Positions 37,804 through 49,800 of a stretch of DNA of 64,000 nucleotides are shown piece after piece (the stretch's first letter is position 1; every line of letters starts with the position of its first letter). The DNA lies in contig RCWM02001172.1 in NCBI GenBank assembly GCA_003667255.2, positions 1 through 64,000 of the forward strand, written 5' to 3'. This DNA is from Euschistus heros. Its lineage: Eukaryota; Arthropoda; Insecta; Hemiptera; Pentatomidae. The notes beneath the pieces were generated by a model that saw only the letters and a program-made list of their open reading frames with translations, made no database searches and was not told the DNA's origin. Made by a program: the position numbers and the translations under genes.

Positions 37804-38070
37804 TGTTACGGGCCACTGGGGGTATGACTAATCAAATCACAATTTAAATACTGAACACTAATTTATTTACAACTTAATAAATACAAATGGGTCCCTTAAG
37901 CTACTTAATCTAATAATTATACTTAGGTCGAACTTATATCTAATTACACTAATATGTATATTACACAATACTTATCTTTAATATCTTAATACTAGGTGTC
38001 TCAATTATACATGAGAATCTATTACACTGACACACAGAGACTGTGACTACACTCACTGACACTTTTAATT
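37804..38070 (-). repeat. Truncated 5' LTR of gypsy element A (minus strand)
   Basis: Matches the right half of the 505-bp LTR, from TGTTACGGGCC up to the CACTGACA repeats, with an extra CTGGGGGTATGA near the end. Similarity stops at about 38070, where piggyBac-related sequence begins, so the U3 side is lost. Confidence 0.92.
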
Positions 38071-38073
38071 CCA

Positions 38074-38505
38074 CTATAGATAATTTCCAGTAATGACTCG
38101 ATATATAAAGACAGTACATATTGGCTCATTTCCCACATATGTTGTGCCAAGAAGAACTGGTTTATTGTCAAACCACTTGGCTATTACCATTCTTCCTTTG
38201 GTTTCACATACTGAATCATATGAGCCTTTTCCTTCTTTTTTCATCTCACTTTTGGATTTCAAAACCACCGCAGCAACACTTGTCCTGTTTGATCGTATTG
38301 TCCCCAAAGACAGAATACCATACTCATCAAGAAGATATAACATGATTTGCGGGCTGCAAAAATAGTTAACAAAATACGGTGCTTTCAGAGGTTTGTTGGC
38401 GTTACTTTTGCTAAGGGCAATAACTACCAGAGCAGAAATTGCCAGCTCTTTATCTTTTTTCGTCAGAGGGATATTTTTGATTGTTTGCTCACCACAGTAG
38501 TTACT
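38074..38505 (-). pseudogene. piggyBac-type transposase fragment
   Basis: An open stretch of 143 codons, reading 38505 to 38074 on the minus strand and ending in TAG. It matches the middle of piggyBac (PGBD) transposases: IPLTKKDKEL, then YFVNYFCSPQIMLYLLDEYG, LGTIRSNRTS, KKEGKGSYDS and KWFDNKPVLLGTTYVG. The DDE catalytic Asp residues before the FCS segment and after KW can be expected here; the Asp of KWFDNKP is present. There is no start codon in the right context and the C-terminal half is missing, cut at the element A LTR. Confidence 0.85.
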
Positions 38506-38629
38506 TCACTCAGAAAAGTTACTTCAAAAAAAGGAGACTTCGTCTCCATCTAAAGAAGAAAAAAATTGATAAACGAAAAAGCTATGGGTTATTAGAAATA
38601 GTTATGGCGATGATAGGTATTGGTTTATT

Positions 38630-38986
38630 CTAAAAATGAATGTCCAAATAAATAAATAAAAAATATTCAAAATACTGGCCTGACAGTTGTTTTTTTTTCT
38701 TTTCCTGTACTCCTGTTCTTATGCATTTATTTTTTGTGTTATGAGTTTTGACTTTAGAAATAAAGCTTCCACTAGTAGAGAGGCAAGAGTCAATTGCCGA
38801 GTTAGCCGGCTCTAAAGTACTTTCAGAAGATTCTTCATGTGTTTTATCTATCCCATGAAAATCGCGATCTTCAGAATCGTCAAACATCTGAATTTCTTCA
38901 CTCTTTTTTTCCAGCTCTAAATCAGTAATTTCTTCAAATAAATTGTTTTGAAGAAACGACTGAGGAACATTATCCTCATCACTCAC
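38630..38986 (-). pseudogene. Probable N-terminal part of the same piggyBac transposase
   Basis: A 118-codon frame, acidic and Ser/Glu-rich (MSDEDNVPQSFLQNNLFEEI). This is typical of the disordered N-terminus of piggyBac-like transposases but not diagnostic. It opens with GTG, lies just upstream of and on the same strand as the catalytic fragment, and the part joining them is lost. Assignment rests mainly on position. Confidence 0.5.
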
Positions 38987-39400
38987 CTCCTGAGTCAGCT
39001 GCTTCTTTTCGTAGGGGAGACAAAATCAGTCGGCTTCAAGTTACAAATGTTTTTCTCTGAAAGTACACAAATAACATAACTATATCATAATTTTCAATTT
39101 TCTAATCCAATGGTAATTATAAAAACAAATAAAGTTATGAGCTTGATTTATTGAAATATTTCATCACCGATTTGTGATACAATAATTTTATTTAAGTAGG
39201 GTATTGTAAACTGGCGGAAGCTTTTTTAGGAGGCCAGGACCCAGTAATGGGTTATTGCGCCGATTGGATTGGATTGATTGATTGATATTTATTTATTTTA
39301 TTATTTATTTTTATTTTTAAAACCTGCAGGATTCATTTACATCAATGAAAAATCAAGAAGTAAAATCACTGATGCAATTTTTAATTTAGGCGTTTTTATT

Positions 39401-39462
<62 letters not shown>
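38987..39462. other. Non-coding, possible LINE tail and TA microsatellite
   Basis: AT-rich. At 39213-39275 the phrase GGAGGCCAGGACCCAGTAAT with GGTTATTGCGCCGATTGG, followed by TTGATTGATTGATATTTATT, looks like the 3' end of a non-LTR retrotransposon, but no RT is visible. A (TA)n run at about 39400-39462 is the insertion site of the errantivirus. Confidence 0.4.
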
Positions 39463-39466
<4 letters not shown>

Positions 39467-39899
39467 TAACAGTAACCTTTGTAAAAGGTCATCACTCCTT
39501 ACACAATTCCTTATCTCACTATTTACTTTCACACCGATAGCTAAAACAGCAATCTTTGTAAAAGGTCATCACTCCTTACACAATTCCTTATTTCACTATT
39601 TACTTTCACACCGATAGCTAAGACCAATCATTAATATAATCATTAATATAATCTTTGTAAAAGGTCATCACTCCTTACACAATTCCTTCACCCTTCGCTT
39701 CCTTATTCACTCCGATAACAACCCCTATATATGACCTCGTCTTTTAGGACGGAATATAGAAGTAAGCTAGGATTGTAGTGGTCAGTTCGACACGTCTTAT
39801 AGCTATTAGTCAGTCATTGTTAGGCACAAGTGTCATATTTATTGTAATTTGAAATAAACTTTTTTTTTAAAAGTCTAAGTTGGAGTAAGCTTATTTAAC
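39463..39899 (+). repeat. 5' LTR of the errantivirus
   Basis: Starts GTTATAACAG and ends TTATTTAAC directly before the primer site. It contains three copies of a 75-100 bp subrepeat, each starting CTTTGTAAAAGGTCATCACT (39477, 39554, 39653). TATATAT at 39726-39732 is a possible promoter element and AATAAA at 39853-39858 a possible poly(A) signal. Confidence 0.95.
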
Positions 39900-39923
39900 T
39901 GGCGCCCGAACTTAGGGACTTGA
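39900..39923 (+). other. Primer-binding site, tRNA-Lys-like
   Basis: TGGCGCCCGAACTTAGGGAC immediately follows the LTR. It resembles the complement of a tRNA-Lys(UUU) 3' end, with a small insertion in the middle (ACTTAGGGAC for ACAGGGAC). Confidence 0.7.
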
Positions 39924-40196
39924 GAGCTTATTTTTGAAGAATTAGTAACTTTGCGGAGCTTAGGCTGAGTGTAATACCAGTACCGTAGCAGCATAACCAC
40001 GTCTCCACGTCAAGAGGAAGATTTGCCACTGAGTCTTGAACAAGATCAAGCATTCTCCACGACTACGAGGATCTTCTTTCCAGTAAGCAGAAATTTCAAT
40101 TTCTACAATCTCAACCCAACATCTCTTTTGTTAAGAAGCCAACATCAACTGAAGACATCTTAGGGTAATTATTTTTATATAAATTGTAACATTTGT

Positions 40197-41319
40197 ATGT
40201 CATTACTAGACAGACTTAACGCTTTAAGACTAACCGACCAGACAAACGAAAACACAATGGCGTTAGAAATTAAAGAAAGTGAATTTAAAATGATTCCAGA
40301 TTATGATGGAAATCCAATAGGTCTAGTGAATTTTATTCGTAATACTAAGTTTTTAACAGAATTATACTGTAAAGAAAATAATCCACATAGACATATTAAT
40401 CATACAAAGATTATTTTAAATTTATTATGTAAATTAAAAGGGAAAGTAGCCGCAGCTGTACATGATAAAGAATTTAATAGCGTAGAAGGAATTTTAATTT
40501 TTCTAAAAAATAAATATCAAGATTCTCGAACTCGAGAACAATTAATTGCGGAATTATTAAATGTCAGGCCACATAGTAACGAAAATCCTCATAATTATTT
40601 AGAAAGATTAATAGAACGACGTTGTGACTTATATACTCGAGTTTACACCGACGATACGATCTTAGATAAACAAGCAGAAATGAAAAGATATGATAGACAA
40701 ATATCCCATCACGCGGTGCATAATCTCCACCCTTCTTTAACAGATTTCATTTATCATATAACATGGAATACATTAGAAGATATTGAAGATATCCTTAAAA
40801 ACAGTGCCGCACACATTGTTCAAAGGTTGTACGGTAAACATCAGTATAATCCACAACAAAAAAATTTTCAAAATCCAAATTATAAAGGGAAACATTTTGA
40901 TCCCAATTTTCAAAAGAAAAAAAACTGGGAACATCAGAAACCTCACTATGAAAAACCAAGGTACGAACAAAAAACCGTATCAATCATATTATAATCAAAA
41001 CCCAAATTATAAGCAGTATCAAAAACCAATATACAACAAACCATGGGACCCGCAATCTCAACATCATTTTTTTAACAAACCTCCATCGGGAAACTGGAGA
41101 AACCAACAAAATCCAAATCGAGAACAAGTTTCATTACCGCCAACTGAAAAAGATTCCAATACAGTATCCATGAGAACTGTGTCCAATAGAGTTCATTATA
41201 CAGAAAATGAAAAAGACGAGCAGATTCGAATCCTAACGGAAAGACTGAACGCTATAGAAGCTCGACAGGATAATTTTTTAGGCTCAGGTCCATGCAACAA
41301 CGACCCGCCGGACCAATAG
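40197..41319 (+). pseudogene. gag: Errantivirus gag, one frameshift
   Basis: Gag forms the particle shell and packages the RNA. An ATG at 40197 opens 265 codons that begin MSLLDRLNALRLTDQ. A helical middle part (FLKNKYQDSRTREQLIAELL, HNYLERLIERR) is the capsid region typical of gypsy-type errantiviruses. The C-terminal part is rich in Asn, Gln, Pro and Tyr and has no zinc knuckle. That part continues in another frame (40783-41319) after a shift near 40965, and includes a short coiled-coil-like segment, EQIRILTERLNAIEARQDN. The leader before it is about 300 nt. Capsid homology is from overall pattern; position makes the call secure. Confidence 0.85.
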
Positions 41320-41324
41320 AAGTT

Positions 41325-41690
41325 CACGAATTGAATAATACGAACAATGATCTACCGGAATTGAAAGATGACAAAGGAAACAAATGGCTGATCGATACCG
41401 GAGCAACAAAAAAAATTATATTAATCCGAAAGCATTACCAAAAGACGCCAAAATAATAAATGAACGCTTTGCGATAAAAACACCTACAGGTCGCGCAGAA
41501 GGTACAAAAAGTGCACTAATAAATCTGCTTCCACTGATAGGAATAAATCAAGAAGCAAAATTTCTTATTTTTCCCTTTAGTGATCGATTCGACATACTAC
41601 TGGGCTATGAGACAATGAAAGATTTACAAATAAGTATCGATTTAAACAAAACAAAAAGAATTAAAGGTCAAGGAAAAACGATATAAATTA
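41325..41690 (+). pseudogene. pol: Errantivirus protease, frameshifted
   Basis: An aspartic protease that cleaves the polyproteins. The active-site motif WLIDTGAT is at 41385-41408 (Asp codon 41394). The frame shifts immediately after, in an eight-A run at about 41407-41414, and continues as 41415-41686 with the C-terminal motif FDILLGYETMKDL. Overlap or spacing with gag suggests translation by frameshifting from gag in the intact element. Confidence 0.85.
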
Positions 41691-42438
41691 GAAAACGAAA
41701 TATTTTATATCGAGGATAAAAACGAAATAAAAAAGCTAATAAGACTTGACCACATCGACGAAAGTTTAAAAGAAAAATTAATTAATATAATAAGTGAAAA
41801 CGGAGATATGATAAAAAAAGAAAATGAACAATTAAAAATAACGGGTTTATTAAAACATAAAATTATTACTACCAATGAAAATCCTATTTACACTAGGAAT
41901 TACAGATACCCGGAACAATTCAAACAACAAATTCACGAGGAAGTGGAAAAATTGTAAAAAAAATAATATTATTAGACCGAGTAAGTCGCCATATAACTCT
42001 CCACTGTGGATAGTTCCAAAGAAAATGGACGCGTCGGGAATAAAGAAAGTAAGAATGGTGATAGATTACCGAAAGCTAAACCAATCTACGATAAAAGATA
42101 AATTTCCTCTCCCTAATATAGAAGACCTCTTGAACAGATTAAAAGGAGCAAAAATATTTTCGACAATAGATCTAACCTCAGGTTTTCATCAGATTGAAAT
42201 GGATCCGGAAAGCATAGAAAAAACAGCCTTTTCTACGGAAAATGGTCACTATGAATTCACAAGGATGCCATTTGGACTTTGTAACGCACCACCTACGTTT
42301 CAAAGAGCCATGACCATGATGATAGAAAATATACCGAACGCTATGATTTATGTAGATGATATTATAGTTTACTCAAAAACAGAGGAAGAACATTTAAGAA
42401 ATTTAAAAACAGATTTTCGAAGCTTTGAAAAAACATAA
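41690..42438 (+). pseudogene. pol: Errantivirus reverse transcriptase, first part
   Basis: Palm and fingers of RT. Motifs are IIRPSKSPYNSPLWIVPKK, VRMVIDYRKLNQSTI, FPLPNIEDLLNRL, FSTIDLTSGFHQIEM (first Asp), FTRMPFGLCNAPPTFQ and the YVDDIIVYS box. All catalytic Asp residues are present. Upstream linker coding is in another frame until about 41955 (A-run shift); a second shift near 42415 ends this part. Confidence 0.92.
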
Positions 42439-43696
42439 TTTATCAATTCAGTTAGACAAAACTGATTTTTTTAAACGACAATTAAAATTTTTAGGCTACA
42501 TTGTAACACCGGAAGGCTTAAGAACCGACCCCAACAAAATAGAAGCGATCCTAAATTTTCCTTTACCACATGATGAAAAAACGACACGTCAATTTCTGGG
42601 TATGACAGGTTATTATAGAAAATTTGTAAAAGGGTACGCAAAAATAACTAAACCATTATGTCAATCTTTACAAACGAAAGTTTATAAAACAACAGAAATA
42701 AAGAACGCATGTAAAGCCTTAATCGATCTCATGACAAATGCACCAATTCTAAATTATCCGGATTGGAACAAACAATTTATTCTTACTACGGATGCAAGTA
42801 ATCAAGCTTTAGGATCAGTATTATCACAAAAGGACGAGAATGATGTAGAACACCCTATAGCATTTGCCTCGAGAGTTCTGCAAAAAGCTGAACTTAACTA
42901 TAGTACAATCGAAAAGGAATTGTTAGCTGTAATATGGGCAACACAACATTTCAAACCCTATTTATATGGTACCAAATTCTTATTACAGACAGATCATAAA
43001 CCACTGACATGGATATTCACTATGAAAAATGGAAACACGAGAATAATGAAGTGGATATGGAAACTGCAAGAATTTGAGTTCGATATAAAACACGTACAGG
43101 GAAAGACGAATCATGTAGCAGACGCGCTTTCAAGAAATAGTCAAATAACAGAATTAAACCTTTCCGAAGAAATGGAACTAGACGAAGTCTTACAACAACC
43201 TATCAGGCATTCACCAGAATACGAATCACTAATACAAGAATTAGAGATGCCACCGACACGAGAAAACTCAGAAGATCTTGAAACGATTCACTCACAAGAA
43301 TCTAGCGCAGCGCAAGTATGGTTATGCGAACCAGACAAATGCATAAACATAGAAAAATATCAATTAGTAATAAAGAGAGGTAACGAAAAATACGAATATA
43401 CTAAACCATTTAAGAAAAACAGATATACAATACATGTGATTAACAAACAAGAAATTAAAGAACATTTAGAAGAAATACTACAACCCGGAACGACATATGG
43501 AGTATACTGTTCTTCAAATCAAACGGTATTAGAAGATATTCTAAACGAATACTTTGAAGAATTGAGAAGAATCATAGAATCAGAATACCCCACAGTCAAA
43601 ATCAAAAGATATTACTTAATGAACACAGACGTAGAAATCGAAGAAGAACAAGAAAATATCATCTCCAATTTACCACCTTGGAAAAACCCAACATAG
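42425..43696 (+). pseudogene. pol: Errantivirus RT thumb, RNase H and linker
   Basis: 423 codons in one frame, the longest open stretch in the window. The thumb and connection read FLGYIVTPEGLRTDPNKIEA and RQFLGMTGYYRKFV. RNase H follows with TTDASNQALGSVLS (first Asp), IEKELLAVIWATQHF (Glu), LLQTDHKPLTWIF (Asp) and GKTNHVADALSRN (Asp), so the active site looks complete. A long acidic linker of about 180 residues then leads to integrase, as in other errantiviruses. The frame closes just where the integrase zinc finger starts. Confidence 0.93.
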
Positions 43697-44696
43697 AGGA
43701 ATAGGAGAAACATATGAAAAGCTCAAAAGGGAATATTATTTTCCTCGGATGAAAGATAAGATAGGTGAATACATAAATACATGCACTACTTGCAAGAAAG
43801 TTAAATATGATCGGAAACCTATTAAAACAAAATATGAACACACACCAACACCGGACAAACCATTCCAAGAAATAATGATCGATATTTTAAAATACGAAGG
43901 AAAATTAATTTTTACAGCAGTAGATACATTTTCAAAAAGATTATTTGCACAAGTGATACCGAATCACAATGCGATTAATATTTGCGAAGGAATAAAAAGC
44001 TATTTATTATTTTACCCCACACCGCTACAAATTTCACTCGATCAAGGAACAGAAATGAAAAATAAACTAGTCAAACAATTCTGTGAAAAGAATGACATTT
44101 TATTACATTATACATCAAGTAACCATTCAAACTCACTCGGTTTATTAAACAAAACTCATGCAACATTAGGAGAAATTTTGAGGTCAATCTCGGACCAGCA
44201 CAATTATAAATTCGGAGAAAAGTTAAGAATAGCAATTATAGCTTTTAACAATACGCTTAATTCTAATCTTAAACTAACCCCTAATGAGATAGCATTCGGA
44301 ACAATAAATAATCTAAAAAATAGAGAAATAGATTTAACAGAAGCCTATGTTCAAAAGTACCATAAGGACTTACAACTAATACATGAAATAATTAAAAACA
44401 AAATTACTAAAGAGAAAGCGGATAGAACTGATAAATTGAATAGAGATCGGGAAGAACCACCAATTCTAGGAGACGAAGAATATTTGAAAAATACACAAGC
44501 AAAAATTAAAAGCCGGAATAAGTTTAGGAAAGTGAACATCATAGTAAAAGGAAAACGAGAACAAACCACCCATATCGACAATATCAAAAGACCAACGAAA
44601 AATAAGAGTAAAACCTATGTTACAGATGACGCCTCTATGCAAGCTCACAACTCTGATCATGGTTCTAGCTCTGATGGAGAAGATCCAAACGATTGA
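43680..44696 (+). pseudogene. pol: Errantivirus integrase, damaged
   Basis: The HHCC zinc finger begins at the end of the previous frame, with its His part near 43685-43700, and continues into the frame 43749-44696 with CTTCKK. The catalytic core shows the first Asp (FQEIMIDILKYEGK) and second Asp (ISLDQGTEMKN). At the position of the third acidic residue (NSLGLLNKTHATLGEILR) I see Asn-Lys where a Glu is expected. Replacement of the catalytic Glu would kill the enzyme even without the frameshifts. The C-terminal domain is Lys/Arg-rich. The env start lies in its last 70 nt in another frame. Confidence 0.85.
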
Positions 44697-46124
44697 AGTG
44701 CATGATCTGACTAAACTCGCCAGGAATACTTCATTATTATATAAATGATATAAAAGTTATAAATTCTTATTTTGAAACATATCATTTCTTCAACATTAGT
44801 TATTTAGAAATTGAATTAGAGAACATATATAACCATTTAAAATTTTTTAAAGGACATTATCTTTATTCTATACTAAAAGATTTAACCAATAATGTTAATC
44901 ATCAATTAGAACTATTACAATATAAGCATAGGACAAAAAGAGGATTAATTAACGGTTTAGGAAATATAATTAGTTGGCTAACTGGCAATATGGATGCCAA
45001 TGATAAAGCACACTACGATAAAATAATAGGAACGATAGAAGAAAATAATTATAGAATTGAACATAATATAGAAACCTCAGTTAATATCGACAAACAATTA
45101 ATATCTGATTATAAAAATAAAATTAAAACACTAAATAAAAATTTCGAGCTTATCACCAATAATACGATGACATTAAAAACAAATGAAGACGCTTATAATT
45201 TATACATACATATTTCTCAATTACTAAACCAAGTAAAAGAAATAACTCTATCACTAGAATTTTGCAAATTAGGTATAATTCATTCCAGTATTATGACTAA
45301 CGTTTTGAAAAATCTTCCTAACAAAGTCCATTTAGTATCTAACAATACAGAAATTTTATGGGCAAATAGTAAAATATTTTGTTCAACACACAAGAAGGTA
45401 ATTCATACTTTTATAAGACTACCAACTCACGAGAACAAATACCAAGGATACGTAGTTCATACAGTACCTAAATATATTAATGGCACATTTTACGAAATCG
45501 AGCTTGACAACGATTTATACATTCAAAACCAAAACAACATTTTTACAGCAGACTGTATATACGAGGAGGAATATTATTGTAAAAAATCTTATTAAAGTTA
45601 ATAACAGTTGTATCTATTCAATAATTCAAAATGGCAATGTAAAAACTTGTAAACTTAAGCATAGATTAGATAAAAATATAAGATATCTGGATGTTACAAA
45701 ACAATATTTAACTTATAATATAAGTAAGATAACCAATTGTAATAATATTAGCCAATTTTTACCTAAAGTAAGTCTGATAAATATAGGCATAAATGATTGT
45801 TACCCCACATTAACACAAATTTATTATCACAATTATCACAACATATTACAACCATTTTATGATGTATCAATATCAGAAACATTAACCTTAAATACCACAA
45901 ATGTAACTATACCAACACTCAACATTCTTAGATTTAGCGAAAATATCGCAGTGTATTATTATTATTTAACTATTATCACTATTATACTGTTAATCATTAT
46001 TATAACCGTATATGTATACTATTATAGATATAAGAAAACACAAACAGTATTGACACCCAGTGCTCCATTCACTGAGGACTCTTGTAAAATTATTCTATCT
46101 AAAGTGTATGAATCAACATTTTAG
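44626..46124 (+). pseudogene. env: Errantivirus envelope glycoprotein, two frameshifts
   Basis: An env of the class related to baculovirus F proteins. The frame starts at 44626 inside the 3' end of pol with a hydrophobic signal-like segment, then stops near 44745. A second frame is open from about 44708 to 45595. It contains a furin-type site with the cut expected after the Arg codon at 44939-44941, followed by a glycine-rich hydrophobic stretch that would be the fusion peptide. A third frame (from about 45560) carries the rest of the ectodomain, a membrane segment at about 45945-46030 and a short tail ending at 46124. Cysteines and N-glycosylation-type sites are frequent. It cannot make a full protein as it stands. 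Confidence 0.9.
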
Positions 46125-46154
46125 CAAAAATTGTTACCGAGGAGATAACAAATC

Positions 46155-46161
46155 AGGAAGA
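46155..46161 (+). other. Short polypurine tract
   Basis: AGGAAGA directly before the 3' LTR, the expected primer for plus-strand synthesis. It is short, but its place is right. Confidence 0.55.
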
Positions 46162-46582
46162 GTTATAACATAACCTTTGTAAAAATCTTACAAATTTCCT
46201 TAGGGAAGAGTTACCGACAGCTAAAACCTTGTAATCTTTGTGTAAAAGGTCATCACTCCTTACACAATTCCTTATTTTCACTATTTACTTTCACACCGAT
46301 AGCTAAGACCATCATTAATATAATCATTAATATAATCTTTGTAAAAGGTCATCACTCCTTACACAATTCCTTCACCCTTCGCTTCCTTATTCACTCCGAT
46401 AACAACCCCTATATATGACCTCGTCTTTTAGGGGAAATATAGAAGTAAGCTAGGATTGTAGTGGTCAGTTCGACACGTCTTATAGCTATTAGTCAGTCAT
46501 TGTTAGGCACAAGTGTCATATTTATTGTAATTTGAAATAAACCTTTTTTTAAAAGTCTAAGTTGGAGTAAGCTTATTTAAAC
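46162..46582 (+). repeat. 3' LTR of the errantivirus
   Basis: Starts GTTATAACAT and ends TTATTTAAAC, followed by TATA. Compared with the 5' LTR it has one subrepeat fewer (complete units near 46230 and 46335) and an extra AAATCTTACAAATTTCC-type segment near 46193-46240. The AATAAA signal at 46536-46541 is kept. Confidence 0.95.
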
Positions 46583-46589
46583 TATACTA

Positions 46590-46856
46590 TATATAGTTTT
46601 ATATCTGAAACAGGAAGGCCCTCCTGGAATCACTGACCGTAATGAGGATGATGCTGACTACGGGTAAAGTGTCTGGGGGGGGGGTATGACGGGTATAAAT
46701 ATACTCATGGGAGACCTCTTTACAGATTGGTTCTCTTCGTGCCATGTTTCAGTCCACATATTCGATGTAACCCTGTAAAATTCTGTACATTTTGGAAAAT
46801 AAACGCTTTGTTTTTGTGTAAGAAAGCATTTTAATAGGTTATCCACCTTACATAAC
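46590..46856 (+). repeat. 5' LTR of the older env-bearing element
   Basis: See the 3' copy at 53115-53335. It ends ACATAAC at 46856. The following TGTCCACTCGGGAACATAGG is a weak Lys-type primer-site match. The outer edge is unclear because the errantivirus insertion joins here. Confidence 0.7.
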
Positions 46857-46859
46857 TGT

Positions 46860-49800
46860 CCACTCGGGAACATAGGGATTTCAGCTCAGAAGTTTCGTCC
46901 AGGAGATCAGTCCTTTGACTTTGTTTGTTGGTGCCTCTCATACCTGAAGAACTTGGATTTCAATTTTGTTACTGGGGCAGCCCGCCTGGAATACCGGGTG
47001 CAGAAGATAGCTGTGACCCAAGACAGAAATACAGGACCAATAACGAAATTCCTCTTCATCGGGACGAGAACCCTGAGGAAACTACGAGAATTCCCACTTT
47101 CCTGTGAGTACACTCCGTATATCTAATAAAACCGAAATTTTATTTTTAAAACCTTTCCAATTAAGTATCCGAACAATCCCTATTACTCTTCCAAACCTAT
47201 AACCATCATGAAATAGTGAAATATATTCCTAAACTAATGAGGGAAATGTTTATAAGGTTGCCCACCAATTCTAATATTGAAACTTTAACTAGCAACTTAT
47301 TGCAATAAAGATAAGTTAGGGAACTTAGTAGTTTAACTAAACATTGCGCTGGGGGGTATGGGGTTGTAAAGCCGCCGAACAGTCCTAATCGAATCCGTTG
47401 AAATAATATTAATTATAAAACGCGACTGGAATGACTTGTAACGTACGGATATAAATTAGATGGAATTACCCCCAAAAACCCCGGTGCTGATCTTTTAAAC
47501 AAAACTCAATTATTAATTTTAATTAGACACGACCCTATTCCGTAGCTTTCTATCACTGTGTTCACCCTACGTTTATGATTCCCACTTACAGTACTAAAAA
47601 ATATCGAAATTTGAAATGAAGCACTTTCCAATTTACTTAATGATTGCATTATTATTTGTTGGAACAATTAAAAATATACCAGTAGTAGAGAGGTCATGAA
47701 CACTCTTTGATGTACCGAAATTCCAACCAAATTTTCAAATTCCCAAATTTTAAAACCGATTTATTAAGCAAACAGCAGCACCTCGAAAATCAGCATCCTG
47801 CGTTTCAGTCAAGACCCTTTAAATAATTTTAATCAATATAGACCCCCATTTTTTTTTTTCAACCAGATTTAACCCAGCTACCTCCTTTTTCAATTCCAAC
47901 AACATTTTCCCCAAGATGGGAATTCCACAAAACTTTACGGTCTCAATGAAAAGGCATAGGAAACACAACTAGAACGGCCCAATTTAACTTCAAAACCTCC
48001 TTATTTACCAAAACAATGATAATGGAACAGCCCATCAATTTAATGAACTTAATTACAACAAGGAAAGACCCGCACCAACAAGTTTCCTGATAGTATATAA
48101 CCATTCCTTACACAAAAAAAAGAAAAAAAACAGGAAAAGAAAACCGAAAACGACAAAAAAAACGTGAGAAGGCCTTGTGTTACAGACAGAGTGGAGTTTA
48201 GATTTTTGTTTATTTGGGGGGGATTGAACTGACATTATTGTTTATAATTTATTTGATCTTGCTTTTTTGAAAAAAAAAAAAAAAGCCATCCCCTGAGAAA
48301 ACACTTCAACCATTGGTCCACTTAAATACCCGTTTTATTTTTTTAATAAGGGAAGAACCCCCTCTATTTTTAGAATCCATTAGATTCTTTCTGTTAATTA
48401 ACCCCAACCCGTGGGTGGTGATTTTTAATTAAAGTAATGATCCTAGGTGGTACATATTAATATCATTCTATAGTTTTTAATTTAACCACGCTATAAAATA
48501 GCCTATAAGTTACACTTCTGGGCGCTTTAGTGAACACCCAAAAGGGCAATCAAGAGGGGGGTATTCTGCTCCAAGTTAAATAAGATACAGGATAAGGTTT
48601 GAAATTAAGATTAAAGTATTGGGGGGTTTAATAATTGATAATTAGACATTTTATTATATATACAATCATTAATCTCATAGAAGTATATAAAATTGTTATA
48701 AGATGAATCTTAATGAAGAAAAAAAACTCCATTCTAAAAGGTAAATTGCAAGTAATTATGAATATACGAAAGAGAGATAAGTTAGAACTATGTATTTGAG
48801 AATTTGAAAATATATTAGTAAAATTTTTGAAAAAAAATGATTGAAAGAATTCAAATAAAATTTGAGATTATTATACTATCTAGTCCCTAATCAGAATATT
48901 GTATGTAAACAGATTACGTTGATGAAATGAAAAGTTCAAAACGTTTTAAATTGTTGTAGAGTTAGGGACCTTATGTTTTGCTGGTATAATAACGTTTTAA
49001 AACATGTTATGTTCTTATATATTAGATATGAATGGATAGTTTGATAGTTTGATAATGATAAATAAAGAATTGCAATAGAAGGATTGATTATTATAAATTA
49101 TAAGTACATGTATCGAGTATCCGGTCTATCTATTAGAGATAGAATGTAAATCTATTGCACTCATGTGGCATCGTGACCTGTTGTCCGGTCTGTGAGGAAA
49201 CCATTTTCAATAAAGAACAGGTATTCATAAGTGTAATTAATAACGGCTCATATGACTAAAGAAGAAAAATTAATAATAAAATTTTAGAAACCTAAATGCT
49301 ATGGAAAGAATTCTATTAATTACGAAAGATAAAAATTTGAAACAGGTAACTAAGATAAAACTTTAAAACCAGGGTATACTATTGAACCTGTCCCTATTAA
49401 CAATAACCAAGTTAGGAATAATAAGTCAAAAACCCCTTATTATAGAAAGCGAAGATTTTTTATTGATGAATAAAAATAACAATATAATACTATAAACAAT
49501 GAAAATAAAAAAAATTAGTAGGTTATAGAAAATGATACAATGCTCGGTGTGTAGCTTTAATGCCACATGACTATTTTCATCCTCAGTTTATAGACGTAAC
49601 TAAGTGGAATTGCATCTACTCATCAAGCCGTCCAGTGACCTTTTGTCCCAGTGACCTCTGTCGAGAGAGTACATGAAATTTCATTTACTCAGTAAATCCA
49701 GTGACCTGTTTGTCCCAGTGATTGCCGAGAATAGTCAAAGAAATTTCCAAAAATTATTACGCACTAGCCATATGAATTAGGAAAAGATAAAACAATGATA

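Larger units (their letters stand above)
32949..38070 (-). mobile_element. Ty3/gypsy element A, minus strand, rearranged
   Basis: On the minus strand the order is: truncated 5' LTR (38070-37804), primer-binding site, start of Gag with a SAP-like domain, then (abnormally) a satellite block and a flipped protease segment, then RT, RNase H, integrase and a full 3' LTR (33453-32949). A second copy of the same family lies at 55867-64000 on the plus strand. It shares LTR, primer site, Gag start, protease and RT. No env is present. Every domain carries stops, frameshifts or deletions, so this copy is dead. Confidence 0.92.
39463..46582 (+). mobile_element. Errantivirus (env-bearing Ty3/gypsy), nearly full length, inactivated
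   Basis: 7.1 kb, bounded by LTRs of 437 and 421 bp with inverted ends GTTA/TAAC. The flanking 4-bp duplication is TATA (39459-39462 and 46583-46586), the target typical of insect errantiviruses. Inside lie a Lys-type primer site, gag, protease, RT, RNase H, integrase, an env gene starting inside the end of pol, and a short polypurine tract. Every gene has at least one frameshift, often at an A-run. The LTRs differ by a repeat unit and an insertion, so the copy is not recent. Its codon use is AT-rich, unlike the GC-richer element A. Confidence 0.95.
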
